Positions 1-6,329 of a DNA stretch of 6,540 bases are shown one piece after another. This DNA comes from JBAWVR01 sp037147155 (GTDB taxonomy: Bacteria; Patescibacteriota; Minisyncoccia; Phycocordibacterales; GWA1-40-21), in the NCBI GenBank assembly GCA_037147155.1, contig JBAWVR010000046.1, forward strand, positions 1 through 6,540, written 5' to 3'. Position 1 is the stretch's first letter; each line of letters opens with the position of its first letter. Below the pieces are notes generated by a model. That model made no database searches. It was not told the origin of the DNA and saw nothing but the letters and a program-made list of their open reading frames with translations. The translations under genes were made by a program, and so were the position numbers.

Positions 1-766
1 GAATGGTACGGGAATGCTATTGAAGCATAATACTGGAGACTCACATCTTTATCGTTTAGGAATCTTTAATATAAAAAATACATTTTGGCACTGGTTAATG
101 TCTAGGTTTCTAAATATTTTAGCAAAAGTTAAATTATATAAAATTACAGAATACAGAGAAGATAATTTTCGCTATACGGGTGGGGTCTTCAAAGAAACAG
201 CTAATTTCTTTATGGGCTATTGGCAGTCAGAAAAATATTTTAATAATATTGAATCTGACTTGAGAAAAGATTTTTCATTTAAAAATAAGCTCAGTTTGGA
301 GGCTGGAGTTTATGCAGATGGTATCTCAAAAGATGATTCAGTCGTCGTTAGTTTTCGTAGGGGAGATTATCTACTGCCTGAAAACAAAAACAAATATACA
401 AATTTACTTGAGACAGAATATTATGAAACGGCAATAAAAAGTATCTGTGAGAAAGTTGATAATCCAACGTTTTACGTGTTTTCTGACGATATTGATGAGG
501 CAAGATTTCTGATTGAGAAAAAAGGTATCTTTAGTAATTACCATGTGTTATTTATTAATATTGCTTCAGATTTGAAACTATCTGACGATCTGCAACTCAT
601 GAGTATGTGCAAGAATCATATAATGGCCAATAGTACTTTTAGCTGGTGGGCCGCCTGGTTGAATAGAAGTAATAAAAAGAATGTTATAGCTCCTAAGGCT
701 TGGTTTACCAAAGAGTCAGGTTTGAGTTCTGAAGATCTTATTCCGGATTGTTGGCTTCGGCTGTAA
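1..766 (+). CDS. GT11-type alpha-1,2-fucosyltransferase, 5'-partial
   Basis: This is a probable inverting fucosyltransferase that moves fucose from GDP-fucose to a sugar acceptor during glycan assembly, probably in the cytoplasm. The frame is open to the left edge (first full codon at base 2). The ATG at 14 is probably an internal Met: the residues around it (NGTG-MLLKH, then YRLGIFNI) match the stretch that follows the N-terminal GGLGNQ-type motif in GT11 enzymes, so about 30 residues are missing. Counting from ATG 14, visible GT11 landmarks are GYWQSEKYF (68-76), the nucleotide-binding motif SFRRGDY (113-119; His is usual at the first position), FSDD (156-159) and NSTFSWWAAWL (206-216). The protein ends at IPDCWLRL, the normal end of the GT11 domain, without the basic tail seen in its neighbours. 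The next gene starts 5 bases after its stop. The family call is strong; the linkage and acceptor are inferred. Confidence 0.88.
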   Translation, partial: NGTGMLLKHNTGDSHLYRLGIFNIKNTFWHWLMSRFLNILAKVKLYKITEYREDNFRYTGGVFKETANFFMGYWQSEKYFNNIESDLRKDFSFKNKLSLEAGVYADGISKDDSVVVSFRRGDYLLPENKNKYTNLLETEYYETAIKSICEKVDNPTFYVFSDDIDEARFLIEKKGIFSNYHVLFINIASDLKLSDDLQLMSMCKNHIMANSTFSWWAAWLNRSNKKNVIAPKAWFTKESGLSSEDLIPDCWLRL

Positions 767-771
767 ACAAT

Positions 772-2211
772 ATGAAAAAAGTCTTTATCACATTTGGAGG
801 GCCGACAAAAAATTATCACGAGGCGGTAATACGTATTTGCCGTCAAGCCAAGTCTTTTGATTTGTTTGACGAGATTATAGGTTATACCGAAAAGGATTTA
901 GTGAGTTTCACTGATTTTTGGAATAGACATAAAGATTTTATTAATAATAACCCGCGCGGTTACGGTTATTGGTTATGGAAGCCGTTTTTGGTATTAAAAA
1001 ATTTAGAAAAGTTGTCGGATGGCGACATCTTGATATATGCTGACGCTGGTTGTGAGTTAAACATCAAGGGAAAAGAAAAGCTTAAAAAATTATTGCTACC
1101 GGATAAAGATTTTGTAGTCAAAGCCAATCGTGCCAATAGTAATAGTAATAGTTATACTAAGATGGATGCAATAAAATATTTTGATATTGATTTCAATTCA
1201 AATGTTTTGAAACAGGGACAGATGGAGGGAAGTGTTTTAATTATCAAAAAGTCTGTTGCTGTATTAAAATTATTTGAGGAGTTTTATGACATTTGTTCTA
1301 ATAACTATTGTTTAATTGATGATTCTGCCTCAATTGTTCAGAATCACAAAGGTTTTGTTGAACATCGACATGATCAGTCGGTGTTTACCTTGCTGATGAT
1401 TAAGAAGGGTTGGTTAGATTATAGTTTGGAGGAATATGTCTTTAACAGTAATAGTATTTTGAGCAATGCTAGTAAAACTTTTTTTCTAATCAGAAACAGG
1501 TCTGGTTTAGAACTGGTCAACGAGTACATCAAACATTATCCCTATGGTTTGGTTCAGTTGCTTGGGAGGGTGGGAAAATTATTAAAAAAACATCTTCCAG
1601 GAATATATTTTTTTCTTAAACCATATTTTCCAAATCAAAACAGTGTGTCCAGTCCACATTATTTTAATGGTGATACTTTCTTGGCAAAAAATATTTTGGA
1701 TATTATTAAAAAAGAAAAGATTGTAAATGTAGTGGAAACAGGGACATATTTAGCGGATACTACAAAATTCTTCAGCGAGAATGTTGGTGTGGTTTACACG
1801 GTTGAGTGTAATACAGATTATTATATGCGTTCAAAAGCTAGAAATGATCTAGGCAACAACATAAACTTTTTTCTTGGTAATTCCTGGGAAATTTTGGACA
1901 GAGAAATAATACCTCAGATTAATGGTAAAACTATTTTTTACTTAGACGCTCATTGGGATAAACCTTGCCCAACACTGCTTGAACTTGATATAATTGCAAA
2001 ACATGGTATAAAACCAATTATCGTAATCCATGATTTTAAAGTTCCTAATCACCCTGAGCTAGGTTGGGATAGTTATCCTGATTTTGAATATAAAATTGAA
2101 AATATTGAAGTGTATTTAGAAAACATTTATGGCAGAGACGGTTATCGCTACGAATATAACAGCAGGGCTTCAGGAGCAAAAAGAGGAGTAATAATAATTT
2201 ATCCAAAATAA
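772..2211 (+). CDS. Two-domain protein: putative glycosyltransferase fused to SAM-dependent methyltransferase-like domain
   Basis: The gene encodes 479 residues from ATG 772. A TTG at 748 is possible but would overlap the previous gene, and MKKVFITFGG is a more natural N-terminus. Residues 1 to about 260 look like a glycosyltransferase of a family often seen in polysaccharide loci. They carry RGYGYWLWKP (62-71), an acidic YADAGCELN motif (89-97) that may play the DxD nucleotide/metal role, and HRHDQS (198-203). Residues about 298-479 look like a Rossmann-fold methyltransferase: VVETGTYLADTTKFF (320-334) as SAM motif I, E345 at the end of the second strand for ribose binding, LDAHW (391-395) and IHDFK (419-423). 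A basic segment (263-287) matching the C-terminal tails of neighbouring enzymes lies between the domains. The likely role is adding a sugar and methylating it or the chain. No transmembrane segment is seen. The glycosyltransferase family is unassigned and the methyltransferase target unknown. No Shine-Dalgarno sequence is visible. Confidence 0.8.
   Translation: MKKVFITFGGPTKNYHEAVIRICRQAKSFDLFDEIIGYTEKDLVSFTDFWNRHKDFINNNPRGYGYWLWKPFLVLKNLEKLSDGDILIYADAGCELNIKGKEKLKKLLLPDKDFVVKANRANSNSNSYTKMDAIKYFDIDFNSNVLKQGQMEGSVLIIKKSVAVLKLFEEFYDICSNNYCLIDDSASIVQNHKGFVEHRHDQSVFTLLMIKKGWLDYSLEEYVFNSNSILSNASKTFFLIRNRSGLELVNEYIKHYPYGLVQLLGRVGKLLKKHLPGIYFFLKPYFPNQNSVSSPHYFNGDTFLAKNILDIIKKEKIVNVVETGTYLADTTKFFSENVGVVYTVECNTDYYMRSKARNDLGNNINFFLGNSWEILDREIIPQINGKTIFYLDAHWDKPCPTLLELDIIAKHGIKPIIVIHDFKVPNHPELGWDSYPDFEYKIENIEVYLENIYGRDGYRYEYNSRASGAKRGVIIIYPK
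1558..1632 (+). other. Interdomain copy of the shared basic tail motif (domain junction)
   Basis: This stretch encodes residues 263-287 of the two-domain protein. It aligns without gaps to residues 287-311 of the following fucosyltransferase, with 15 of 25 residues identical (G, G, K, L-K, P, I-Y-F, L-K and Y-F-P among them). In the other proteins this motif is at the C-terminus, so here it marks where a glycosyltransferase once probably ended and a methyltransferase gene was joined on. The DNA of the two copies has diverged, so the likeness is at protein level rather than from a recent duplication. Confidence 0.7.
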
Positions 2212-2220
2212 AATAAAAAC

Positions 2221-3171
2221 ATGATTGCACTTACCAAATTGGGACAATTGGGACGTTTAGGGAATCAGTTGTTTCAGTATGCATTTTTAAGAACACAGGC
2301 CGAGAGGTTGGGGGTAAGGTTCTACTGTCCAAAGTGGATAGGGGATGAGATTTTTGAATTGAATGATGCCGGTGTAAAAGAGGAGACTCTTGGTAAGATT
2401 TCTCACACTTATCTAGAAACATTTGGTAAAAAATATGACAGGGAATATATTAGGTTGGCAGATGAAACAGATATCATTGGTCAATTTGAAAGCGAAAAAG
2501 ATTTTGATCCAGAAGTAGCTAAAAAGTGTTTTGTATTTAGAGAAGATAAGGTGTCTCGCGTAAAAGAAAAATATAAGGATATCGATTTTTCAAAGTGTGT
2601 GGGTATTCACTTGCGTTTAGGTGACAAGTTGAAAGAACGCGAGACCAGAATGACTTATTTTGTGCCTAATTTATTTTATTATTTAGAGGCCATAAAACAA
2701 GCAGGCCCTTGTGACAAGGTAGTTATCTTTTCTGACGATGAAGTTCATGTTAGACAGTTCTTTGCTGGCCAAGATTTGCCATTATATTTTGTTGCCGGCA
2801 ATGCCGATTGGGAGGATTTGTATCTGATGACTTTGTGTCGCGATGTTGTTTGTGGGGCCTCAACATTTTCTTGGTGGGGTGGCTGGTTGAATAAAAATCC
2901 CAATAAAAAGGTGTTTTTCCCAAAAGAAGGTACATTTAGGCCTTGGGGATTGTATAGAAATCCAGATCTTATTCCTGATAGTTGGATCAAACTTCGTTCG
3001 CTTAATTTGTTAACAGAAAATTACTTAGTGGTTACGGCACCACACTGGTGGAGGTATACATTAATAATCTATGGTAGATTTCTAGGTAAGTATGGAAAGA
3101 AACTCAAGAGTAGCCACCCCAAGATATATTTTCGCTTGAAAAAATACTTTCCTGATATTAAAACCAAATAA
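2221..3171 (+). CDS. GT11-type alpha-1,2-fucosyltransferase with basic C-terminal extension
   Basis: The gene encodes 316 residues and starts 9 bases after the previous stop, with no Shine-Dalgarno but an A-rich leader. The GT11 order is complete: N-terminal GRLGNQLFQYAF (11-22), nucleotide-binding motif HLRLGDK (130-136), FSDDE (170-174), STFSWWGGWL (214-223) and a closing LIPDSWIKL (250-258). It probably transfers fucose from GDP-fucose to an acceptor sugar. In the H-x-R-R-G-D motif the second arginine is Leu133, while R132 and D135 are kept, so donor handling may differ. About 58 residues follow the normal domain end, including an aromatic APHWWRY patch (273-279) and the basic tail motif (287-311). 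It is not a close copy of the fucosyltransferase at the left edge. It is last in the + strand set, ending one base short of the convergent gene. The family call is firm; alpha-1,2 linkage is the usual family activity, not proven here. Confidence 0.88.
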   Translation: MIALTKLGQLGRLGNQLFQYAFLRTQAERLGVRFYCPKWIGDEIFELNDAGVKEETLGKISHTYLETFGKKYDREYIRLADETDIIGQFESEKDFDPEVAKKCFVFREDKVSRVKEKYKDIDFSKCVGIHLRLGDKLKERETRMTYFVPNLFYYLEAIKQAGPCDKVVIFSDDEVHVRQFFAGQDLPLYFVAGNADWEDLYLMTLCRDVVCGASTFSWWGGWLNKNPNKKVFFPKEGTFRPWGLYRNPDLIPDSWIKLRSLNLLTENYLVVTAPHWWRYTLIIYGRFLGKYGKKLKSSHPKIYFRLKKYFPDIKTK

Positions 3172-3172
3172 C

Positions 3173-4177
3173 CTAATTATTTTTTAGTTTCTTTAAGAGA
3201 TGATAAGAGTGAGGAGAAATTCTCTTTAGTGATAGACCGACCAAACCAATGAGCCGGTCTGTTTCTTGGTAAAATTTGTTAAAGAATTTGATATGAAGTC
3301 TTTTATTTTGACGTATTTCAATATCGGACAGTATGTCTTTAATCTCTTCGGTAGTAAAATTTTTTGTTTTAGGTAACTCTGTACCGATCTTATTGGATAT
3401 AGTTAGATTTTTTGACCATTCATTGTAGAATGGGTTTTTTTTGAGCCATGGTTTGTTAATTATAAAATGTAGTATAGCCCCCTGGACTTCTTCTGGTTTT
3501 AGTCCTGCTTCGGGAATTAAACAATCTGGATAAGTGTTGTAGAAAGAAGATAACTCTTGCCATTGTTTATAAAAATAAACATTGAGAATAGCTTCCTCCC
3601 CAGAGGCACTAAGAGCAAAAAATTTATTACTTAATTTAATTAATGATTCAAAAGTATTATTTTGAATAATATCTGTCGAGAAAGCGAGTACACCAGTATT
3701 GAATGATTTATCAGTAAAGTCCAATTGATGTTTCAGTTCGGTAAGGGGTGAATAATTAATCTTCTCTAGGAAAAGATGGATTTTGTTTAGCCATAAACTA
3801 GAAAAATGGCGATGCCCTGTGACGGCGTGCAAACCTTTCACTTGGTCAATATTTTCTAGTGAGGCTCTGACAATAATATCAGCATCTAGAAAAATGACAT
3901 TATCCCACTGCTTAAATTCAGGTGTAAAAATATAGAACTTGGAGAGAACCACTGGTGGCCATTTACCATTGAAACGTTCACAGGGAATAGCCTGGCATTT
4001 TTTGATTAATATACCTTTGTCTTTGAACCATTGTAATTTTTCTTCGGGTACCTCGTGAGCGAGAAGTAAAAAATCACCATCCCAGCCAGCGTTAAAATAG
4101 GCGCTAGAAAAAAGCTGTTTAGCTTGGTCTAGATAGCTTTCGTTGGCGAGGGTGACTAATACTTTTTTATTTTTCAT
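3173..4177 (-). CDS. GT8-family glycosyltransferase with atypical active-site motifs
   Basis: This 334-residue protein resembles retaining GT8 enzymes (the LgtC/glycogenin type), which use Mn2+ and a UDP-sugar. It has an N-terminal Rossmann start KVLVTLANESYLDQAKQLF (5-23), the DxD motif FLDAD (96-100) and FNTGV (159-163). Two usually conserved sites are changed. The Asp-Gln pair present in its upstream paralogue (D193-Q194 there) is Glu-Glu here (194-195). The H-x2-G-x2-KPW motif is shortened to HFIINKPW (237-244) and lacks the glycine. Activity or donor choice may therefore differ. The C-terminus carries the basic tail motif (309-330). Its ATG overlaps the end of the upstream GT8 gene by 11 bases (ATGAAAAATAA), which suggests translational coupling. 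Codons 5-43 are identical in DNA to those of that paralogue. It contains a run of eight A (coding strand) at 3442-3435. It is last in the - strand set. Confidence 0.87.
   Translation of the reverse strand: MKNKKVLVTLANESYLDQAKQLFSSAYFNAGWDGDFLLLAHEVPEEKLQWFKDKGILIKKCQAIPCERFNGKWPPVVLSKFYIFTPEFKQWDNVIFLDADIIVRASLENIDQVKGLHAVTGHRHFSSLWLNKIHLFLEKINYSPLTELKHQLDFTDKSFNTGVLAFSTDIIQNNTFESLIKLSNKFFALSASGEEAILNVYFYKQWQELSSFYNTYPDCLIPEAGLKPEEVQGAILHFIINKPWLKKNPFYNEWSKNLTISNKIGTELPKTKNFTTEEIKDILSDIEIRQNKRLHIKFFNKFYQETDRLIGLVGLSLKRISPHSYHLLKKLKNN
4050..4165 (-). repeat. 116-bp perfect direct repeat, copy 1 (second GT8 gene)
   Basis: Bases 4050-4165 are identical at every position to 5020-5135, in the same orientation and 970 bp apart. 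They encode codons 5-43 of the downstream GT8 gene. Identity includes synonymous positions and stops abruptly at both ends: T at 4166 against A at 5136, and T at 4049 against C at 5019. Since the rest of the two genes has diverged strongly, recent gene conversion or partial duplication is the simplest explanation. Confidence 0.95.
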
Positions 4178-5147
4178 ATGACTTTATGAAGTGGTAAAAA
4201 CTAGGTGACAATCTTTTGATCATGATTCCTACGTGGCCAATAATTTTATTTTTTAGTGAATCGGAATGGTTTGGTTTTTTTAATATGATAAAGTTTATCA
4301 CAAAAATTAGTCTATCATAAAAACCGAGGGATTTTACCTTTGGTGGTTTACCTATAATTATTTTATCAGCCAAACTGAGGTTTTTAAGCCACGTCTTTCG
4401 ATAGGGGTTATCTATGTTCCATGGTTTAATTGGCCCGGCAAAGTGCAGAACATGTGGATTACTATTTAGTAAAACAGCTAATCTTGAAGTAGGGAGAAGT
4501 AGAAAATTATAACTATGATCGGAAAGAATGTTTGCACCCTTGGCGAACATAAGATTTAGGATTAGCTGATCAGCAGTATTATTTACAGAGGCATATTTTT
4601 TTGCCAAATCTACGAGATTGTTGAAGGAGTTATCGGTGACCATCTTTGTGTCTAAAGAGATTACTCCAGAGTTAAAGGTGTTACACTCAGCTGGTATTAT
4701 ATTTACTGCACTTTTACACAGTTCTTTTTCTTTTTCAGTGTTTGGCTTTAGTAAATCAAATGCCGAAATGTTATTAAAGGGCAGGTCTCTGATTGCAGTC
4801 AATCCATCAGTTTTTAACAGGTCAAATATATTTCGTTTAATAATTATGTCACCATCAAAGAAGATGGCTTTGTCCCATTTTTTGATTTCTGGAGTGAAAA
4901 GATAGAATTTACTAAAAGCCACCGGGGATACGATACCGCGATAATCGTTTTGTTCTATAGCAGAACACATTTTGATAAATATTCCCTTATCTTTAAACCA
5001 CTGCAGTTTGTCCTCTGACACCTCGTGAGCGAGAAGTAAAAAATCACCATCCCAGCCAGCGTTAAAATAGGCGCTAGAAAAAAGCTGTTTAGCTTGGTCT
5101 AGATAGCTTTCGTTGGCGAGGGTGACTAATACTTTATTTGTTTTCAT
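4167..5147 (-). CDS. GT8-family glycosyltransferase
   Basis: This 326-residue protein is a probable retaining hexosyltransferase using a UDP-sugar (galactose or glucose are usual for the family) with Mn2+. The canonical GT8 landmarks are in order: KVLVTLANESYLDQAKQLF (5-23), the DxD motif FFDGD (96-100), CNTFNSG (155-161), the D193-Q194 pair, and the metal- and phosphate-binding HFAGPIKPW (235-243). After the catalytic domain there is a roughly 80-residue C-terminal region with a hydrophobic segment (279-289) and the basic tail motif (302-322). It starts directly after the stop codon of the acyltransferase gene (TAAATG), and its end overlaps the downstream GT8 gene. The first 64 residues are almost identical to that paralogue, after which the two proteins diverge sharply. 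Acceptor and sugar cannot be read from the sequence. Confidence 0.9.
   Translation of the reverse strand: MKTNKVLVTLANESYLDQAKQLFSSAYFNAGWDGDFLLLAHEVSEDKLQWFKDKGIFIKMCSAIEQNDYRGIVSPVAFSKFYLFTPEIKKWDKAIFFDGDIIIKRNIFDLLKTDGLTAIRDLPFNNISAFDLLKPNTEKEKELCKSAVNIIPAECNTFNSGVISLDTKMVTDNSFNNLVDLAKKYASVNNTADQLILNLMFAKGANILSDHSYNFLLLPTSRLAVLLNSNPHVLHFAGPIKPWNIDNPYRKTWLKNLSLADKIIIGKPPKVKSLGFYDRLIFVINFIILKKPNHSDSLKNKIIGHVGIMIKRLSPSFYHFIKSYEK
5020..5135 (-). repeat. 116-bp perfect direct repeat, copy 2 (first GT8 gene)
   Basis: This is the partner of 4050-4165 and covers codons 5-43 of the upstream GT8 gene. Recombination between the copies would remove 970 bp and leave one in-frame GT8 gene, made of this gene's first codons and the body of the downstream gene. 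Confidence 0.95.
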
Positions 5148-6278
5148 TTATTTTGTGTTGGGTGTCTGTCTGAAGTCCAAATACTTTATGCGTTCTTGGC
5201 GCACTCTTTCAATTGGACGCATAATTACAAGATATATTATTACACCAGATACAATGCTAAGCAAAGCCACCAGGGGAGCAAAATATAAATTATCTTTATT
5301 CAAAAATGATAAAACAAATGACATCATCAGCCACTGAGATAGAAAAATTGGATAAGATATATCACCCAAGGCTTTATCAAAAGCGGAGTCTTTGCCTGTT
5401 ATAAACATAATAGGTAAGGCCAGGCATATTAGGGAAATAAATACCGGTCCTTTGATTGATATATCAAGAGGAATAAAACCAAAAATGAGCACTAAAAACA
5501 AGACAGAGAAATTGATAATCAACATAAATATTTTGCTTAAATTTAAGTCGAGAATTTTTAGATATAGATCATATAAAATTATACCTATTAAAAAGAATGA
5601 CAATTCTGTTAGGAAGAAGTTACCTTGAAAGATGTTGTTTGTTCCAAATAAAAAATAAACTATTAATCTGGAGATAATACTTACTGCCAGCAGAGAATAC
5701 AAAATTTTTCTCGTTCCCTTGATAATAAAAGGAGCAATTAGATAAAACAATATTTCAAAAGACAGTGACCATGATTGCGGTGCTAACATTGCTGACCAGA
5801 CAACTGATTCGTTAACGTTAAGATTTTTAATCAGCTCAAGGCCATGGCCGTTGTAACTAAAGAAAAGTAAAATATCTTGTCCTATGGTAGTAATGTTTGA
5901 AAATATAAAAATCAGCATAGTCCATAAGTTAATATGATTGAAGTTGTCAAAATAAAAACTTAAACGTAGATCGTTGTGATAAAAGAAATGAGCAAATAAA
6001 GAAATAATCATTGTGCCAGACACCACCACTAGAAGAGAGGGGAATATCTTTAATAATCTATTTGAAATAAAAAGCCAGTAAGATTGTTCTCCATATTTTT
6101 TGTGTAAAATTAAAGCGATATAGAATCCTGAGATTAAGAAAAAAGTTCGGAAGGCAGTTTTCCCGTCTAGTAGAAAAAAAACATCATGGGTTCTTGTGTG
6201 GAAAAATATAATTGATAGAGCTAATAATATTCTTAAGAAACCAACACCGAGTATTTCCTTTTTAATAAAATCTAACAT
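5148..6278 (-). CDS. Membrane-bound acyltransferase, acyltransferase-3 family
   Basis: This 376-residue integral membrane protein, with about ten hydrophobic segments, has the layout of acyltransferase-3 enzymes, which O-acylate (commonly O-acetylate) surface sugars at the cytoplasmic membrane. Visible landmarks are FLRILLALSIIFFHTR (14-29) with the conserved Arg16 and His27 pair, FFLISGFYIALIL (46-58), NRLLKIFP (73-80), QSWSLSFEILFYLIAP (168-183) matching the family W-[ST]-L-x-x-E motif, LGDISYPIFLSQW (304-316), and a closing RPIER (354-358). The usual histidine in the Y-x-x-x-L/H region near 311-315 is Ser314. The length is normal for a stand-alone enzyme without a periplasmic SGNH domain. 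It lies 51 bases after the preceding partial gene and abuts the GT8 gene (TAA immediately followed by ATG). It lacks the basic tail found on most neighbours. The start at 6278 gives the expected short N-terminus before the first membrane segment. The acyl group and target are unknown. Confidence 0.92.
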   Translation of the reverse strand: MLDFIKKEILGVGFLRILLALSIIFFHTRTHDVFFLLDGKTAFRTFFLISGFYIALILHKKYGEQSYWLFISNRLLKIFPSLLVVVSGTMIISLFAHFFYHNDLRLSFYFDNFNHINLWTMLIFIFSNITTIGQDILLFFSYNGHGLELIKNLNVNESVVWSAMLAPQSWSLSFEILFYLIAPFIIKGTRKILYSLLAVSIISRLIVYFLFGTNNIFQGNFFLTELSFFLIGIILYDLYLKILDLNLSKIFMLIINFSVLFLVLIFGFIPLDISIKGPVFISLICLALPIMFITGKDSAFDKALGDISYPIFLSQWLMMSFVLSFLNKDNLYFAPLVALLSIVSGVIIYLVIMRPIERVRQERIKYLDFRQTPNTK

Positions 6279-6329
6279 TTTGTTCTTAATATAGACTACT
6301 TTTTAAATGGTCTGCAAATAGATGAGATA

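Noticed and set aside
14..16. ATG at 14 as the true start of the first fucosyltransferase
   Set aside because: The frame is open upstream, the preceding residues fit the GT11 N-terminal region, and the family's GGLGNQ-type motif would be missing; the real start is beyond the left edge.
748..750. TTG start for the two-domain protein
   Set aside because: It overlaps the upstream gene and adds eight residues with no family support; ATG 772 gives a typical N-terminus.
1135..1152. Three tandem AATAGT units as a functional repeat
   Set aside because: In frame, encodes Asn-Ser repeats in a probable loop, and is too short to call a variable repeat.
3234..3260. Inverted repeat AGACCG / CGGTCT near the convergent gene ends as a terminator
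   Set aside because: Only six base pairs with a long loop, inside coding sequence and without a U-run directly after it.
4618..4905. Open frame on the + strand opposite the first GT8 gene
   Set aside because: It lies wholly antisense to a well-supported GT8 coding region and its translation has no recognisable motifs.
6288..6317. Possible promoter before the acyltransferase gene (TTGCAG, 18 bases, TATATT on the - strand)
   Set aside because: The -35 match is poor, such matches are common in A+T-rich DNA, and it would start transcription only a few bases before the ATG.
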